Origin: Pseudomonadota bacterium
Lineage (GTDB): Bacteria > Pseudomonadota > Gammaproteobacteria > Burkholderiales > Gallionellaceae
DNA: 36,541 bases
Direction: 5' to 3'
NCBI GenBank assembly: GCA_026399735.1
Contig: JAPLQK010000033.1
Span: forward strand, 1 to 36,541
A program made the position numbers and the translations under genes. Below are positions 7,729-16,113 of this stretch, one piece after another. Position 1 is the first letter of the stretch. Every line of letters begins with the position of its first letter. Under the pieces are notes generated by a model that saw only the letters and a program-made list of their open reading frames with translations, had not been told where the DNA came from and did not search any database.

Positions 7729-10493
7729 TGTTCCGCCTACTTGAACTGGAAACCGTGCATTGGGATTACTGGCAGCGTTTCAAACTGCCGCTGGATGCCT
7801 CCATCATTACCATCATCGGCCCCAACGGCTCGGGCAAGACTACCTTGCTGGATGCGTTGCGCACACTGCTGGCGCTGGATTGCTCTAAGAAGCGCGACTA
7901 CAAACGCTATGCCAGGCGCAACGGCGAAGATTTTTGCTGGCTGCGCGGCGTGGTGGACAACCAGCGCGCTGTCGGCTCAAGCCGTCGTCCGTTCAGCATC
8001 CCCTATCAGAACGACAAAATCACGCTGGCCTGCCGCATCGACAAAAAAGGCGGTGACTGGGTACGCAAATATTGGGTTGCCGAGGGCGAAGTCGCACTGG
8101 AAAACATCGAACAACAGGGGCAGGAATTCGGCGTACGCGAATATCAGCGCCTGCTGCACGGCGCCGGACTATCCCCCGCCATCGCCCGCGTGCTGTCGCT
8201 GGAACAGGGGCAGACCGACAAGCTGTGCGAACTGTCGTCACGCGAATTGCTCGACCTGGTGTTTCAGGTGTTCGGCGACAAGGACGTACTGGAACGCTAC
8301 CAGGAAGCGCGCCACCATCAGGAACATACCTCTCACGAACTGGATGCCGTGCAGAACCAGCTCGAAGCGCTGGGCAACAGTCTGGAGCGTCACGAACAGA
8401 AGGTAAACCGCTATCTGGAATGGCACAGGCTGAACCAGGAATCCACGCTGCTGGCGAGCGAAACGCGTCCGCGTCTTGAACATTTTCTGCTTCAAAAAGA
8501 AGCGCTTGGCGCTTCACACACGCTGCACGCCCTGCGCCGCGACTGGCATGGAAAACGTGTTGAAAAACAAAAAGTTGCGCTTGATTTGCAAGTGCAGCAA
8601 CAAACGCTGGATAACGCGCAATTGCGCCGCCAGGCTGCACACGACAACGAGCAGTCGCAGCAGCGCGCGCTGAACGAGTTGAGCCGCGAGTTGGGCAATT
8701 GGGAAGCCATCGTCAAACAGCATGACCGCCTGCTGCAACAGGCCGCAGACAGTGCAGACGGCAAAGTGGCCGATGCCCGTGAACTGGTGCAACTGGAAAA
8801 CGAGCGCGATGCCCGTCGTTTGCGCATCGCCGAACTGGAACAGCAGCAACGCATCCTCGACGAGACGCTGGAAAATCTCGCCGCCGGACGCCGCGCCGAT
8901 CCGGCCGATGTCGCCGCCTTCAGACAGGCGCTCTCCAGCGCCGGCATCGGTCATGACCTGCTCACCGATCTGGTGGAAATCAACGATCCCGGCTGGCAGG
9001 CGGCGGTGGAAGCCGTGCTGGCGCCGTTTGCGCATATCGTATTGCTGAGCAAGGAGCGCGACGCCGAGGCCGCGATGGCGCTGGGCGAGAAGCTGCGCTA
9101 CCGCCATTTCATCGTGCCGGAGCGCAGCCAGCCCGGCCTCGCGCCGCAAGGTTCGCTGCTGGAAGTGGTGCGTTTCGCAAAACCCGTACCCGACTGGTTG
9201 CTGCGATTGCTTGAACGCATCCGCCGCGTGGAAGATGCCGGTGCCGGAGCGAAGCTGCCGCGCGGCGAGGACTGGATCACCCGTCAAGGCTATCTGCGCG
9301 AGCGGCGCGGCGGGCGGCATGCCGCCCCCGAACAGGCGCGCTTTGGCAAGGGCAGACTGGAAGCCTTGCGCGAAGCGCGTGCCGCATTGGAAAAGTCGCT
9401 GGAACCCCTGCGTCAGCAACGCGACGAATTGACCAGTCGCATCCGCTCTTTGCAGGCGCAACTGGCCGGAGTGAGTGCAGGCGCGCAACTGGCCACCCGT
9501 GCCGCCGAATTCGCCGAAGCGCGTCAGCATTACGATGCACTGGTCATCAGACGTCGGGACAACAGCGTGTATCAGGCGCAACAAGACCGCGAGCAGGCCG
9601 AGGCGGCGGTCAACGCCGCGCAACTTGAGTTATACAAGCTGCAAAAGAAGCTGGAACAACTCTCCCGCGACATCGCCGAAAAACAGAACCGCGCCGCCCG
9701 CGACGAACAGGTAAAACGATTGCTGCGGCTGCGCCATGACAGGCAGATTTTGCCTGCGACCTGGCGCGAAATGAGCGCGAATCAGCAAATCGCAGAACGA
9801 TGGCGTGACACTGCCAGCATCGAGCGGCGCATAGAGGAAATCAGGGAACGCTTTGCGGAAGAAACCTGGGAAACCGATGCCAGCGTGGTGGCCTTGCGCG
9901 ACAAGATACGCGACGACTATGCGCGTCAGGAAGGCGACTTGGCGCACCGCCGTCGCGACAACGAAATGGCGCGCAGCCAGACCGATGCGGCGCGCGAACA
10001 ATACATCACCGTGCTACGCTACACCGTCAACCGTTATGTGAAGAATCTCAAGTCGCTGGGTGAAATGGCCGGTATCCGCGTGGAGCATGAACCCGTAATG
10101 CTGGCGGGCGACGATGACACGCTGGCGCAGGCGGGGCTGGCGGTGCGCTTCGATTTCGACGAGAAGGGCTTCATGGGCATGAATGACGGCGATGCATCAG
10201 GTGGCCAGCAGGTGATGAAATCCCTGGTATTGCTGGTCGGCCTGATGATGGAAGAGTCACGTCCTGGCGGTTTTGTGTTCATAGACGAACCGTTCGCGCA
10301 TCTCGACATCGTCAACATTGAGCGCGTCGCCGCTTTCCTCAAAGCCACCCGCGCACAATATCTGCTCACCACGCCAGTCACGCACAACGTCAATGTCTTC
10401 GATCCTTCCATGCTGACGCTGGTGACTTCTAAGAAACGCGCAGGTGAAACATGGGCGCCGCGTATCGTGGTGATGGTGCGTGAACGCGACTGA
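7728..10493 (+). CDS. jetC: SMC-like ATPase of a Wadjet/Mks system (JetC/MksB-type)
   Basis: A 921-aa ABC-type SMC protein, the predicted loop-extruding motor of the system. Walker A GPNGSGKTT is at residues 31-39, the ABC signature SGGQ at 824-827, and Walker B with catalytic glutamate (FVFIDEP) at 849-855, followed by a D-loop (HLDI). Between them run two long coiled coils (about 195-390 and 540-770) around a compact hinge near 400-500, recognisable by the segment WQAAVEAVLAPFAHIVLL. That is the SMC layout, not that of a short ABC protein. Shorter than the roughly 1,100-aa SMC of type I Wadjet as I remember it, mainly through shorter coils. Starts behind an AAGGAG site and overlaps jetD by 14 bp. 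Confidence 0.88.
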   Translation: MFRLLELETVHWDYWQRFKLPLDASIITIIGPNGSGKTTLLDALRTLLALDCSKKRDYKRYARRNGEDFCWLRGVVDNQRAVGSSRRPFSIPYQNDKITLACRIDKKGGDWVRKYWVAEGEVALENIEQQGQEFGVREYQRLLHGAGLSPAIARVLSLEQGQTDKLCELSSRELLDLVFQVFGDKDVLERYQEARHHQEHTSHELDAVQNQLEALGNSLERHEQKVNRYLEWHRLNQESTLLASETRPRLEHFLLQKEALGASHTLHALRRDWHGKRVEKQKVALDLQVQQQTLDNAQLRRQAAHDNEQSQQRALNELSRELGNWEAIVKQHDRLLQQAADSADGKVADARELVQLENERDARRLRIAELEQQQRILDETLENLAAGRRADPADVAAFRQALSSAGIGHDLLTDLVEINDPGWQAAVEAVLAPFAHIVLLSKERDAEAAMALGEKLRYRHFIVPERSQPGLAPQGSLLEVVRFAKPVPDWLLRLLERIRRVEDAGAGAKLPRGEDWITRQGYLRERRGGRHAAPEQARFGKGRLEALREARAALEKSLEPLRQQRDELTSRIRSLQAQLAGVSAGAQLATRAAEFAEARQHYDALVIRRRDNSVYQAQQDREQAEAAVNAAQLELYKLQKKLEQLSRDIAEKQNRAARDEQVKRLLRLRHDRQILPATWREMSANQQIAERWRDTASIERRIEEIRERFAEETWETDASVVALRDKIRDDYARQEGDLAHRRRDNEMARSQTDAAREQYITVLRYTVNRYVKNLKSLGEMAGIRVEHEPVMLAGDDDTLAQAGLAVRFDFDEKGFMGMNDGDASGGQQVMKSLVLLVGLMMEESRPGGFVFIDEPFAHLDIVNIERVAAFLKATRAQYLLTTPVTHNVNVFDPSMLTLVTSKKRAGETWAPRIVVMVRERD

Positions 10494-11661
10494 TACGGTT
10501 CAGATTGAGTCACTTGATCGGCTATGCAAACGCCGTCGTCGCTTCAAGCCTGAAGCCGCACAAAATTTGACGCTGATCCCTTCGGAATGGCGCGAACTGC
10601 TGATCCGTTGGGTCAAGCGTGGCGGCAACAGCCGCTGGGAGACACTGCTCAAAGATGCCGGAACGACCAATCTGGTGTTAGCTCAAACCCTGCTTGAATG
10701 GCTGGTGCGCGAAGGCTGGGCCAACGTCACCGAAGAGCGCAAACATGGCGACTGGTGGCCTCAATCGCTTGAACTGCGCAATCTGCCGCAACTGCGCACC
10801 GCATTAGGACTTGGCGACAAGGATCAGGATGCGCTGCGCTGGCAAACCTTGCAGGCTCAATTGCGTACACAATGTAGTGAGTCTCTCGTCCCCGCCCTGA
10901 TTGCCCTTGATGAACTTCCCGTGCATCGCGCGCTGGTGCGCTGTGATCTGATTTTTGCCCTGGAGCGCTGGAAGGAGGCGCAACGCAGCGGCACACGCCG
11001 GGATTTCGCTCTGGAAGCCCGCGACGACACCAAAGGTATCAGTGAATCCGAATGGACTTGGCTGGAGCAAACTGTTGATCTGGCGGAATTCCGCATCGAA
11101 CGCCACACGCCCCTGCTGCTGATCTCTGCTCCCCTGACGCTGATGTTGCCAAACGGGCGATTCGATCTGGCGGCTTGCAGCGATTTCGCCGCGCTGACCC
11201 CCACAACCGTACACGCGATCCACTCGATTTCAGGTGCGGTTTCCTGCTGGCAACTGATCGAAAATCGTACCAGTTTCGAGCGTGTAGCTCGCAGTCGAAC
11301 ACCGGATATCGGCGTAATCTGGTTGCCCGGCTATCCTCCCGGCTGGTGGTGCAAAGCCGTTGCAAGGCTTATGGACTTATCCCCAGCCCCGGCACAAATC
11401 GCCTGCGACCCGGATCCAGCGGGTATTGCCATCGCATTAAAAGCCGCAGAACTCTGGCTGGAACGGAAGTTCGTCTGGTTGCCCTGGAAGATGTCAGCCT
11501 CGGATTTAGCCGCATTGCGTGTGCGCAAACCGCTGACCGAAGCTGACCGTCTCCAACTCGCTTCCATGGATAAATCAACCGCGCTCCCGGACGCTCTGGC
11601 CGGACTTGCTGCATGGATGCTGGAGCATGGCGAAAAAGGCGAACAGGAAGGATTTATATAA
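10480..11661 (+). CDS. jetD: Wadjet Toprim nuclease subunit (JetD/MksG-type, DUF3322/DUF2220)
   Basis: A 393-aa protein with an N-terminal DNA-binding-like region and a C-terminal Toprim domain. The Toprim acidic residues are visible: Glu261 in IENRTSF and Asp310/Asp312 in CDPDPAG, separated by the glycine-rich strand PGYPPGWW. ENxxSF plus DPDPAG is the form seen in DUF2220 proteins. In characterised Wadjet complexes JetD cuts the DNA after the SMC motor has reeled in a closed circle. The start is GTG at 10480, inside the end of jetC; upstream is only a weak ribosome-binding site, fitting translational coupling. It is the last gene of the block; the next gene, glgA, is convergent. Confidence 0.85.
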   Translation: MNATDTVQIESLDRLCKRRRRFKPEAAQNLTLIPSEWRELLIRWVKRGGNSRWETLLKDAGTTNLVLAQTLLEWLVREGWANVTEERKHGDWWPQSLELRNLPQLRTALGLGDKDQDALRWQTLQAQLRTQCSESLVPALIALDELPVHRALVRCDLIFALERWKEAQRSGTRRDFALEARDDTKGISESEWTWLEQTVDLAEFRIERHTPLLLISAPLTLMLPNGRFDLAACSDFAALTPTTVHAIHSISGAVSCWQLIENRTSFERVARSRTPDIGVIWLPGYPPGWWCKAVARLMDLSPAPAQIACDPDPAGIAIALKAAELWLERKFVWLPWKMSASDLAALRVRKPLTEADRLQLASMDKSTALPDALAGLAAWMLEHGEKGEQEGFI

Positions 11662-11843
11662 TCGAGATTAATACACTTTTATAGCCATATGATTAATAAC
11701 AATAATTTAAGTTAACCTGAACCCCACCTTCGCACTCTTGCTTGCTGGTTTACACCCGAAATGGGTAGGCCTTGACTCTAAGGGGCTGAAGCCACAACAC
11801 CTGATGACTAACCCAGCCTGCTGTGCTACTGAACTGATGGGAC
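11662..11843. other. AT-rich gap between jetD and glgA, possible mobile-element scar
   Basis: This 182-bp gap joins the convergent jetD and glgA. Its first 55 bp are strongly AT-rich (GATTAAT occurs twice) and unlike the neighbouring coding DNA. The rest is GC-balanced with a small ACCC/GGGT hairpin (11753-11765) but no convincing U-tailed terminator for either gene. No intact ORF is supported. It could be a remnant at the right edge of an acquired jet block; that is inference only. Confidence 0.3.
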
Positions 11844-13307
11844 CTACACTGTCCGCCCCAGCACCTTCAGATACACCTCGCGGTAAGCGCGGGCGCTGGT
11901 TTCCCAGGTGAAGTCCTTGGTCATGCAGTTCTTGCGCAACGCCTTCCATTTGCGCTCATCGCGGTACACCTCGATCGCGCGCTGTATCGTGGCGAACAGA
12001 TTATCGGCCGTCATGCCGCTGAACACGAAACCGCTGGCCGTGCCCTCCCTGAGGGTGTCCGCGTTGCAATCGACAACCGAATCCGCAAGGCCCCCGGTAT
12101 TGTGAACGATGGGCGGCGTGCCGTAACGCTGGCTGTAAAACTGGTTCAGACCGCAGGGTTCAAAGCGCGACGGCATCACGAACAGATCAATACCGGCTTC
12201 GATCTGGTGCGACAGTCCTTCGTCAAAACCGATCATCGCCGCAATTTTGCCCGGATTCTCCTGAGCCAGATCGCGTGCAATTTTCTGCATCGAGGCTTCA
12301 CCGCTGCCCAGAATCACCAGCTGCACCGGCAACTCAAGCAGACGCGGGGCGATTTCCAGCAGCAAATCCAAGCCCTTCTGATGTGTCAGACGACTGACCA
12401 CGCCCAGCAGCGGCACGTCTGAATTCACCTCCAGACCCATGCGGCTTTGCAGCGCCTGCTTGTTCTGTGCCTTTCCCGCCATGCGGCCAGCCGAGAAATG
12501 GTCGGACAAATACGGGTCTGTTTCAGGATTCCATTCATCAGTGTCGATGCCGTTGAGTATCCCGGTAATATCGCTACTGCGAGAGCGCAGCAAGCCTTGC
12601 AGCCCGAAGCCCAGCTCGTCGCCCTGAATTTCACGGGCGTAGTTCGGGCTCACCGTGGTGATGTGATAGGCGTAATACAGCCCCGCCTTCAGGAAAGACA
12701 TATTTCCATACAACTCGATGCCATTGACATTGAAACTCTCAGGCGGCAAGTTCAACAGTTCAACCTTTTTCGGGCGGAAATTACCCTGAAAAGCCAGATT
12801 GTGGATGGTGATGATATTCGGCACCGCGCCGGTTGCCACGCTCAGATAAACGCCGGTCAGGCCAGTTTGCCAGTCATTGCCGTGCACCAGATCAGGATGC
12901 CAGGAAAGCGGCGATTCATCACTGCCCAGCACGGACGCAATTTTCGAGAGCAGGCCAAAACGGATCGGATTGTCTGTCCAGTCATGGCCTGTCACAGGAT
13001 CCATATAAGGCCCGCCATCCCGCCGGTATAAAGCCGGACAATCGAGCACCAGCAACGGCACGCCACTCTTCATGATCGAAAATATTAGGCGCGATGCCGG
13101 AAAACCGGGAAAATCGGGGAAAGTGGCGACCACCTCGGCGGGCCCCATTTGTTTCATGACTTGCGGATAACCCGGGACCAGCACACGCACGTCGATATTC
13201 AGGGCACGCAATGCGGGAGGCAGTGCTCCGCTGACGTCCGCCAGTCCGCCGGTCTTGATTAACGGGGCAATTTCAGATGTTACAAATAACACTTTGATTT
13301 CAGACAT
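11844..13307 (-). CDS. glgA: Glycogen synthase (ADP-glucose-dependent, GT5)
   Basis: Transfers glucose from ADP-glucose to the growing alpha-1,4-glucan chain. The 487-aa length is standard for bacterial GlgA. The ADP-glucose-binding KTGGLADV motif lies at residues 18-25, close to Lys15 of the E. coli enzyme. The C-terminal Rossmann domain carries SRLTHQKG and the SRFEPCGLNQ loop with GTPPIVHNTGGL (the conserved glycosyltransferase EPCGL/TGGL region). The ATG is preceded by an AAGGGA ribosome-binding site. It is 68 bp downstream of the alpha-glucan phosphorylase gene on the same strand, so the two likely form an operon, and it converges on jetD. Confidence 0.96.
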   Translation of the reverse strand: MSEIKVLFVTSEIAPLIKTGGLADVSGALPPALRALNIDVRVLVPGYPQVMKQMGPAEVVATFPDFPGFPASRLIFSIMKSGVPLLVLDCPALYRRDGGPYMDPVTGHDWTDNPIRFGLLSKIASVLGSDESPLSWHPDLVHGNDWQTGLTGVYLSVATGAVPNIITIHNLAFQGNFRPKKVELLNLPPESFNVNGIELYGNMSFLKAGLYYAYHITTVSPNYAREIQGDELGFGLQGLLRSRSSDITGILNGIDTDEWNPETDPYLSDHFSAGRMAGKAQNKQALQSRMGLEVNSDVPLLGVVSRLTHQKGLDLLLEIAPRLLELPVQLVILGSGEASMQKIARDLAQENPGKIAAMIGFDEGLSHQIEAGIDLFVMPSRFEPCGLNQFYSQRYGTPPIVHNTGGLADSVVDCNADTLREGTASGFVFSGMTADNLFATIQRAIEVYRDERKWKALRKNCMTKDFTWETSARAYREVYLKVLGRTV

Positions 13308-13327
13308 TTCTTTCCCTTAGCTATTTC

Positions 13328-13343
13328 TCGGGTTAAAACCCGA
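13328..13343. repeat. Short perfect inverted repeat in the glgP-glgA spacer
   Basis: A 16-bp palindrome (TCGGGTT, two-base centre, AACCCGA) lies 20 bp upstream of the glgA start. It could fold in the transcript near the glgA ribosome-binding site or be part of a dispersed repeat. It has no U tail on either strand, so it is not a standard terminator. Confidence 0.6.
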
Positions 13344-13354
13344 CCTACGAACCA

Positions 13355-13375
13355 TCCTGAATCCTGAATCCTGAA
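13355..13375. repeat. Heptamer tandem repeat (TCCTGAA x3)
   Basis: Three perfect head-to-tail copies of TCCTGAA, followed by TC, end exactly against the stop codon of the upstream phosphorylase gene. No function is evident; such heptamers are prone to copy-number change by slippage. Confidence 0.9.
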
Positions 13376-15937
13376 TCAAAGCCAGCGCATCATACCCAGT
13401 TCAAACGGATGTGTGAGCAACTCATGACAGGGATAGACCCTGATACGATATTCCAGATTGCCGCATTGTTCCGGTTGCAACTCGGTGACGAACAGGTACT
13501 CACCGGCTTCATTGATTGCTGCGGCAGGTTCAAAACGGTAATGCCGGGCGGAATTGAGCTGTTTTTTCCGGGTGTTAAAGCCAAGCAGTATTTCAACGAG
13601 CACATCGTCCGGCGTGAGACCATTAAGGTTGACGGAAACTTCAAAGCGCAGCGTTTCGCCATAATTGATCTGAGTTTTAAACAAATCGGTGCGATGCAAT
13701 CCGACACCGGCCCAGGCATGGCGTACCCGGGCTTTCCAGTCCGCCACCCGTTGTGCATTTGCATACTGATTCTGACTATACAGAACATGTTGCCGGCTAG
13801 CCGGCAGATAACACTTGGCCAGATATTCACTGACCATCCGTTTGGAATTGAAGCGGGGAATGATGGTCGCCATCGAACGTTTGGCCATCTTCACCCAGTT
13901 TGGCGAGAATCCCATTTTGCCGTAAGCATAGTAGGAAGGCACGACCTGATCTTGCAGCAACTCATACAGCGTGCGGGTTTCTTCGTGGGTTCGCATTTCT
14001 TCGCTCAGCGTCTCAGAGACCGGCTTGATCGCCCAGCCATTCTTGCCGTCGTAGCTCTCCCCCCACCAACCGTCCAGCACAGACAGATTGATACAGCCAT
14101 TCATCCCGGCCTTCATGCCGGACGTGCCGCTGGCCTCCAGCGGATACAGCGGATTGTTCAGCCACACGTCCACACCCGAGACCAGCTTGCGTGACAGTGC
14201 AAGATCGTAACCTTCCACAATCAAAATTTTCCCTGTGAATTCGGTCATCTTGGAAATATGGGTGATGTGGCGTATCAGATCCTGCCCGGGAATATCCGCA
14301 GGATGCGCCTTGCCGGCAAAAATGAACACCACCGGACGCTCGGGGTTATGCAATATTTCCCGCAACCAGTCCAGGTTGCTGAACAGCATGGTGGCGCGTT
14401 TGTAAGTGGCAAAGCGGCGCGCAAAGCCGACAGTCAGAATATTCGGATTTTCCGGATTGACGTATTTAAGCAGACGATCCAGATGCGCTTCTGAACCGTG
14501 ATTGCGAAAATGCTGGGCACGGATGCGTTCACCCACCGTGTTCAGCATTTTTACTTTCAGGGTCTGATGCACGCTCCAGAATACATGATCCGGGATATCT
14601 TCCACCCCCTCCCACAGCTTCAGATCGTTCATGCGGGCATTCCACTCGGAACCCAGGTAACGCTCCAGCACTTCGATCCATTCGGTCGCCAGAAAGGTCG
14701 GTGCATGAACCCCGTTGGTAACATAGGTCATCGGGTTTTCGGCAGGTTCGATTTCCGGCCACATCTCGCCGCAAATTTGCGCAGACACATCGCCGTGGAT
14801 GCGCGATACCCCGTTGTGAAAGCGCGAGCCGCGCAAAGCCAGCGCCGTCATATTGAAGTCCGGGCTGTTGTTGGTGCGCCCCAGCGCCATGAACTGACCA
14901 TGACTAAGGTTCAGTTCAGCATAATAATGCTCAAAGTAATATCTGATCATCCCTTCGTTGAAATGGTCATGCCCGGCGGGTACCGGCGTATGCGTGGTGA
15001 AAATGGTATTCGCCGCCACTTCTTCCAGCGCCATGTCGAAATCGAAACCGTCTGCACCTGTCTTCTGCCGGATACGTTCCAGCATCATGAAGGCAGCGTG
15101 TCCTTCATTAATATGCCAGACGGTCGGTTTCAGTCCGATTTCCTGCAACGCGCGTACGCCACCGATACCCAGCACGATTTCCTGCTCGATACGCGTTGCC
15201 GTGTCGCCGCCGTACAAGCGGTGGGTAATATCACGATCATGATTACTGTTGCTGTCCAGATCTGTATCCAGCAGGTAGAGCATGATATGGCCGACGCGTG
15301 CCTGCCATATCTTGATATGGACGATGCTGCCCGGCAACTCTATCCGGGTATAGGCCTCGGAACCATCGGGGCGCAATGCGGGAGACACCGGCAGATCATC
15401 AAAGTTTGAATCGGTGTTGCTGGCAATCTGGTTTCCTTCACCGTCTATCGTCTGGTGAAAATAGCCCTGACGATAGAGCAATCCGACGCCGACAAAGGGC
15501 AGGCGCAAATCGCTCGCTGCCTTGCAGTGATCGCCCGCCAGTATCCCCAGCCCGCCTGAATAGATCGGGAAACTTTCATGCAAACCAAATTCGGCGCAGA
15601 AATAAGCGATCAGATCATCCTCGCCCAGCCAGTCAAAACCACCCGATGGCAACATGTGATCATGATAGGTGTCGTAATCCGCCAGCACGCGGTTGAAGTT
15701 ACCGATAAATACCTGATCGTCAGCCGCATCCAGCAACAGTTGCTCATCCACCCTTTTCAAAAAAGCTTTCGGGCTGTGGCCGGTGGCTTTCCATAAACCG
15801 GGATGCAAGCGCGCAAACAACCGGCGTGTGGAGCGATCCCAACCATACCAGAGGTTGTTGGCCAACTCTTCCAAGCGCGCCAGACGCGCAGGTAACCTGG
15901 GACGGACTTGCAAAAAATAGGAGGTACTCTTTTTCAC
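13376..15937 (-). CDS. glgP: Alpha-glucan phosphorylase, short-insert subfamily (DUF3417-containing)
   Basis: Releases glucose-1-phosphate from alpha-1,4-glucans using pyridoxal phosphate. The N-terminus (RLARLEELANNLWYGWD) is the DUF3417 region typical of the Thermotoga-like alpha-glucan phosphorylase family, unlike the classical enzyme encoded next door. The PLP-lysine motif EASGTSGMKAGMNG is present, with the lysine at residue 609. The longest frame starts at TTG 15943, but that codon is only about two bases from the GAGG site. GTG at 15937 has a proper 8-base spacing and gives 853 aa, so I prefer it. Probably co-transcribed with glgA. Carrying this family beside a classical GlgP suggests different glucan lengths or conditions (inference). 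Confidence 0.9.
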   Translation of the reverse strand: MKKSTSYFLQVRPRLPARLARLEELANNLWYGWDRSTRRLFARLHPGLWKATGHSPKAFLKRVDEQLLLDAADDQVFIGNFNRVLADYDTYHDHMLPSGGFDWLGEDDLIAYFCAEFGLHESFPIYSGGLGILAGDHCKAASDLRLPFVGVGLLYRQGYFHQTIDGEGNQIASNTDSNFDDLPVSPALRPDGSEAYTRIELPGSIVHIKIWQARVGHIMLYLLDTDLDSNSNHDRDITHRLYGGDTATRIEQEIVLGIGGVRALQEIGLKPTVWHINEGHAAFMMLERIRQKTGADGFDFDMALEEVAANTIFTTHTPVPAGHDHFNEGMIRYYFEHYYAELNLSHGQFMALGRTNNSPDFNMTALALRGSRFHNGVSRIHGDVSAQICGEMWPEIEPAENPMTYVTNGVHAPTFLATEWIEVLERYLGSEWNARMNDLKLWEGVEDIPDHVFWSVHQTLKVKMLNTVGERIRAQHFRNHGSEAHLDRLLKYVNPENPNILTVGFARRFATYKRATMLFSNLDWLREILHNPERPVVFIFAGKAHPADIPGQDLIRHITHISKMTEFTGKILIVEGYDLALSRKLVSGVDVWLNNPLYPLEASGTSGMKAGMNGCINLSVLDGWWGESYDGKNGWAIKPVSETLSEEMRTHEETRTLYELLQDQVVPSYYAYGKMGFSPNWVKMAKRSMATIIPRFNSKRMVSEYLAKCYLPASRQHVLYSQNQYANAQRVADWKARVRHAWAGVGLHRTDLFKTQINYGETLRFEVSVNLNGLTPDDVLVEILLGFNTRKKQLNSARHYRFEPAAAINEAGEYLFVTELQPEQCGNLEYRIRVYPCHELLTHPFELGMMRWL

Positions 15938-15973
15938 GATCAATTCCTCAAGGTCAAACTATCAAGAACCAAA

Positions 15974-15996
15974 CTTACACAACATGTAAGATTATA
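15974..15996 (-). promoter_or_regulatory. Candidate sigma-70 promoter of the glgP-glgA operon
   Basis: On the minus strand a perfect TATAAT (15991-15996) lies about 55 bases upstream of the preferred GTG start. The matching -35 region is weak. A 6-bp inverted repeat (CTTACA/TGTAAG, 15974-15990) overlaps the predicted transcription start and could be an operator or a small leader hairpin. Confidence 0.4.
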
Positions 15997-16046
15997 GCTC
16001 AGCTCGGCATCGGCACTCTCGCGATCCTGTTTCAGGATGCGACAGC

Positions 16047-16082
16047 AAAAAAATAACCACCTGAAATCAATCAAGTGGTTAT
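16047..16082 (-). terminator. Rho-independent terminator of the classical glgP
   Basis: Perfect 8-bp arms ATAACCAC (16053-16060) and GTGGTTAT (16075-16082) enclose a 14-base loop. On the minus strand they are followed by six U (16052 to 16047). It lies 31 bp past the stop of the gene at 16114-18588, and separates that gene from the next phosphorylase. Confidence 0.8.
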
Positions 16083-16113
16083 TGGTTTTAGTGCCGCATA
16101 TCAAACATCCCGA

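Noticed and set aside
11700-11830. Integron attC-like site after jetD
   Set aside because: GTTAACC does not match the GTTRRRY core and no paired complementary arm is visible.
12447-13031. Long plus-strand frames opposite glgA, and similar ones opposite the phosphorylases and lysC
   Set aside because: They lie wholly on the opposite strand of well-supported genes, have low-complexity composition rich in H, Q and R, and no ribosome-binding sites.
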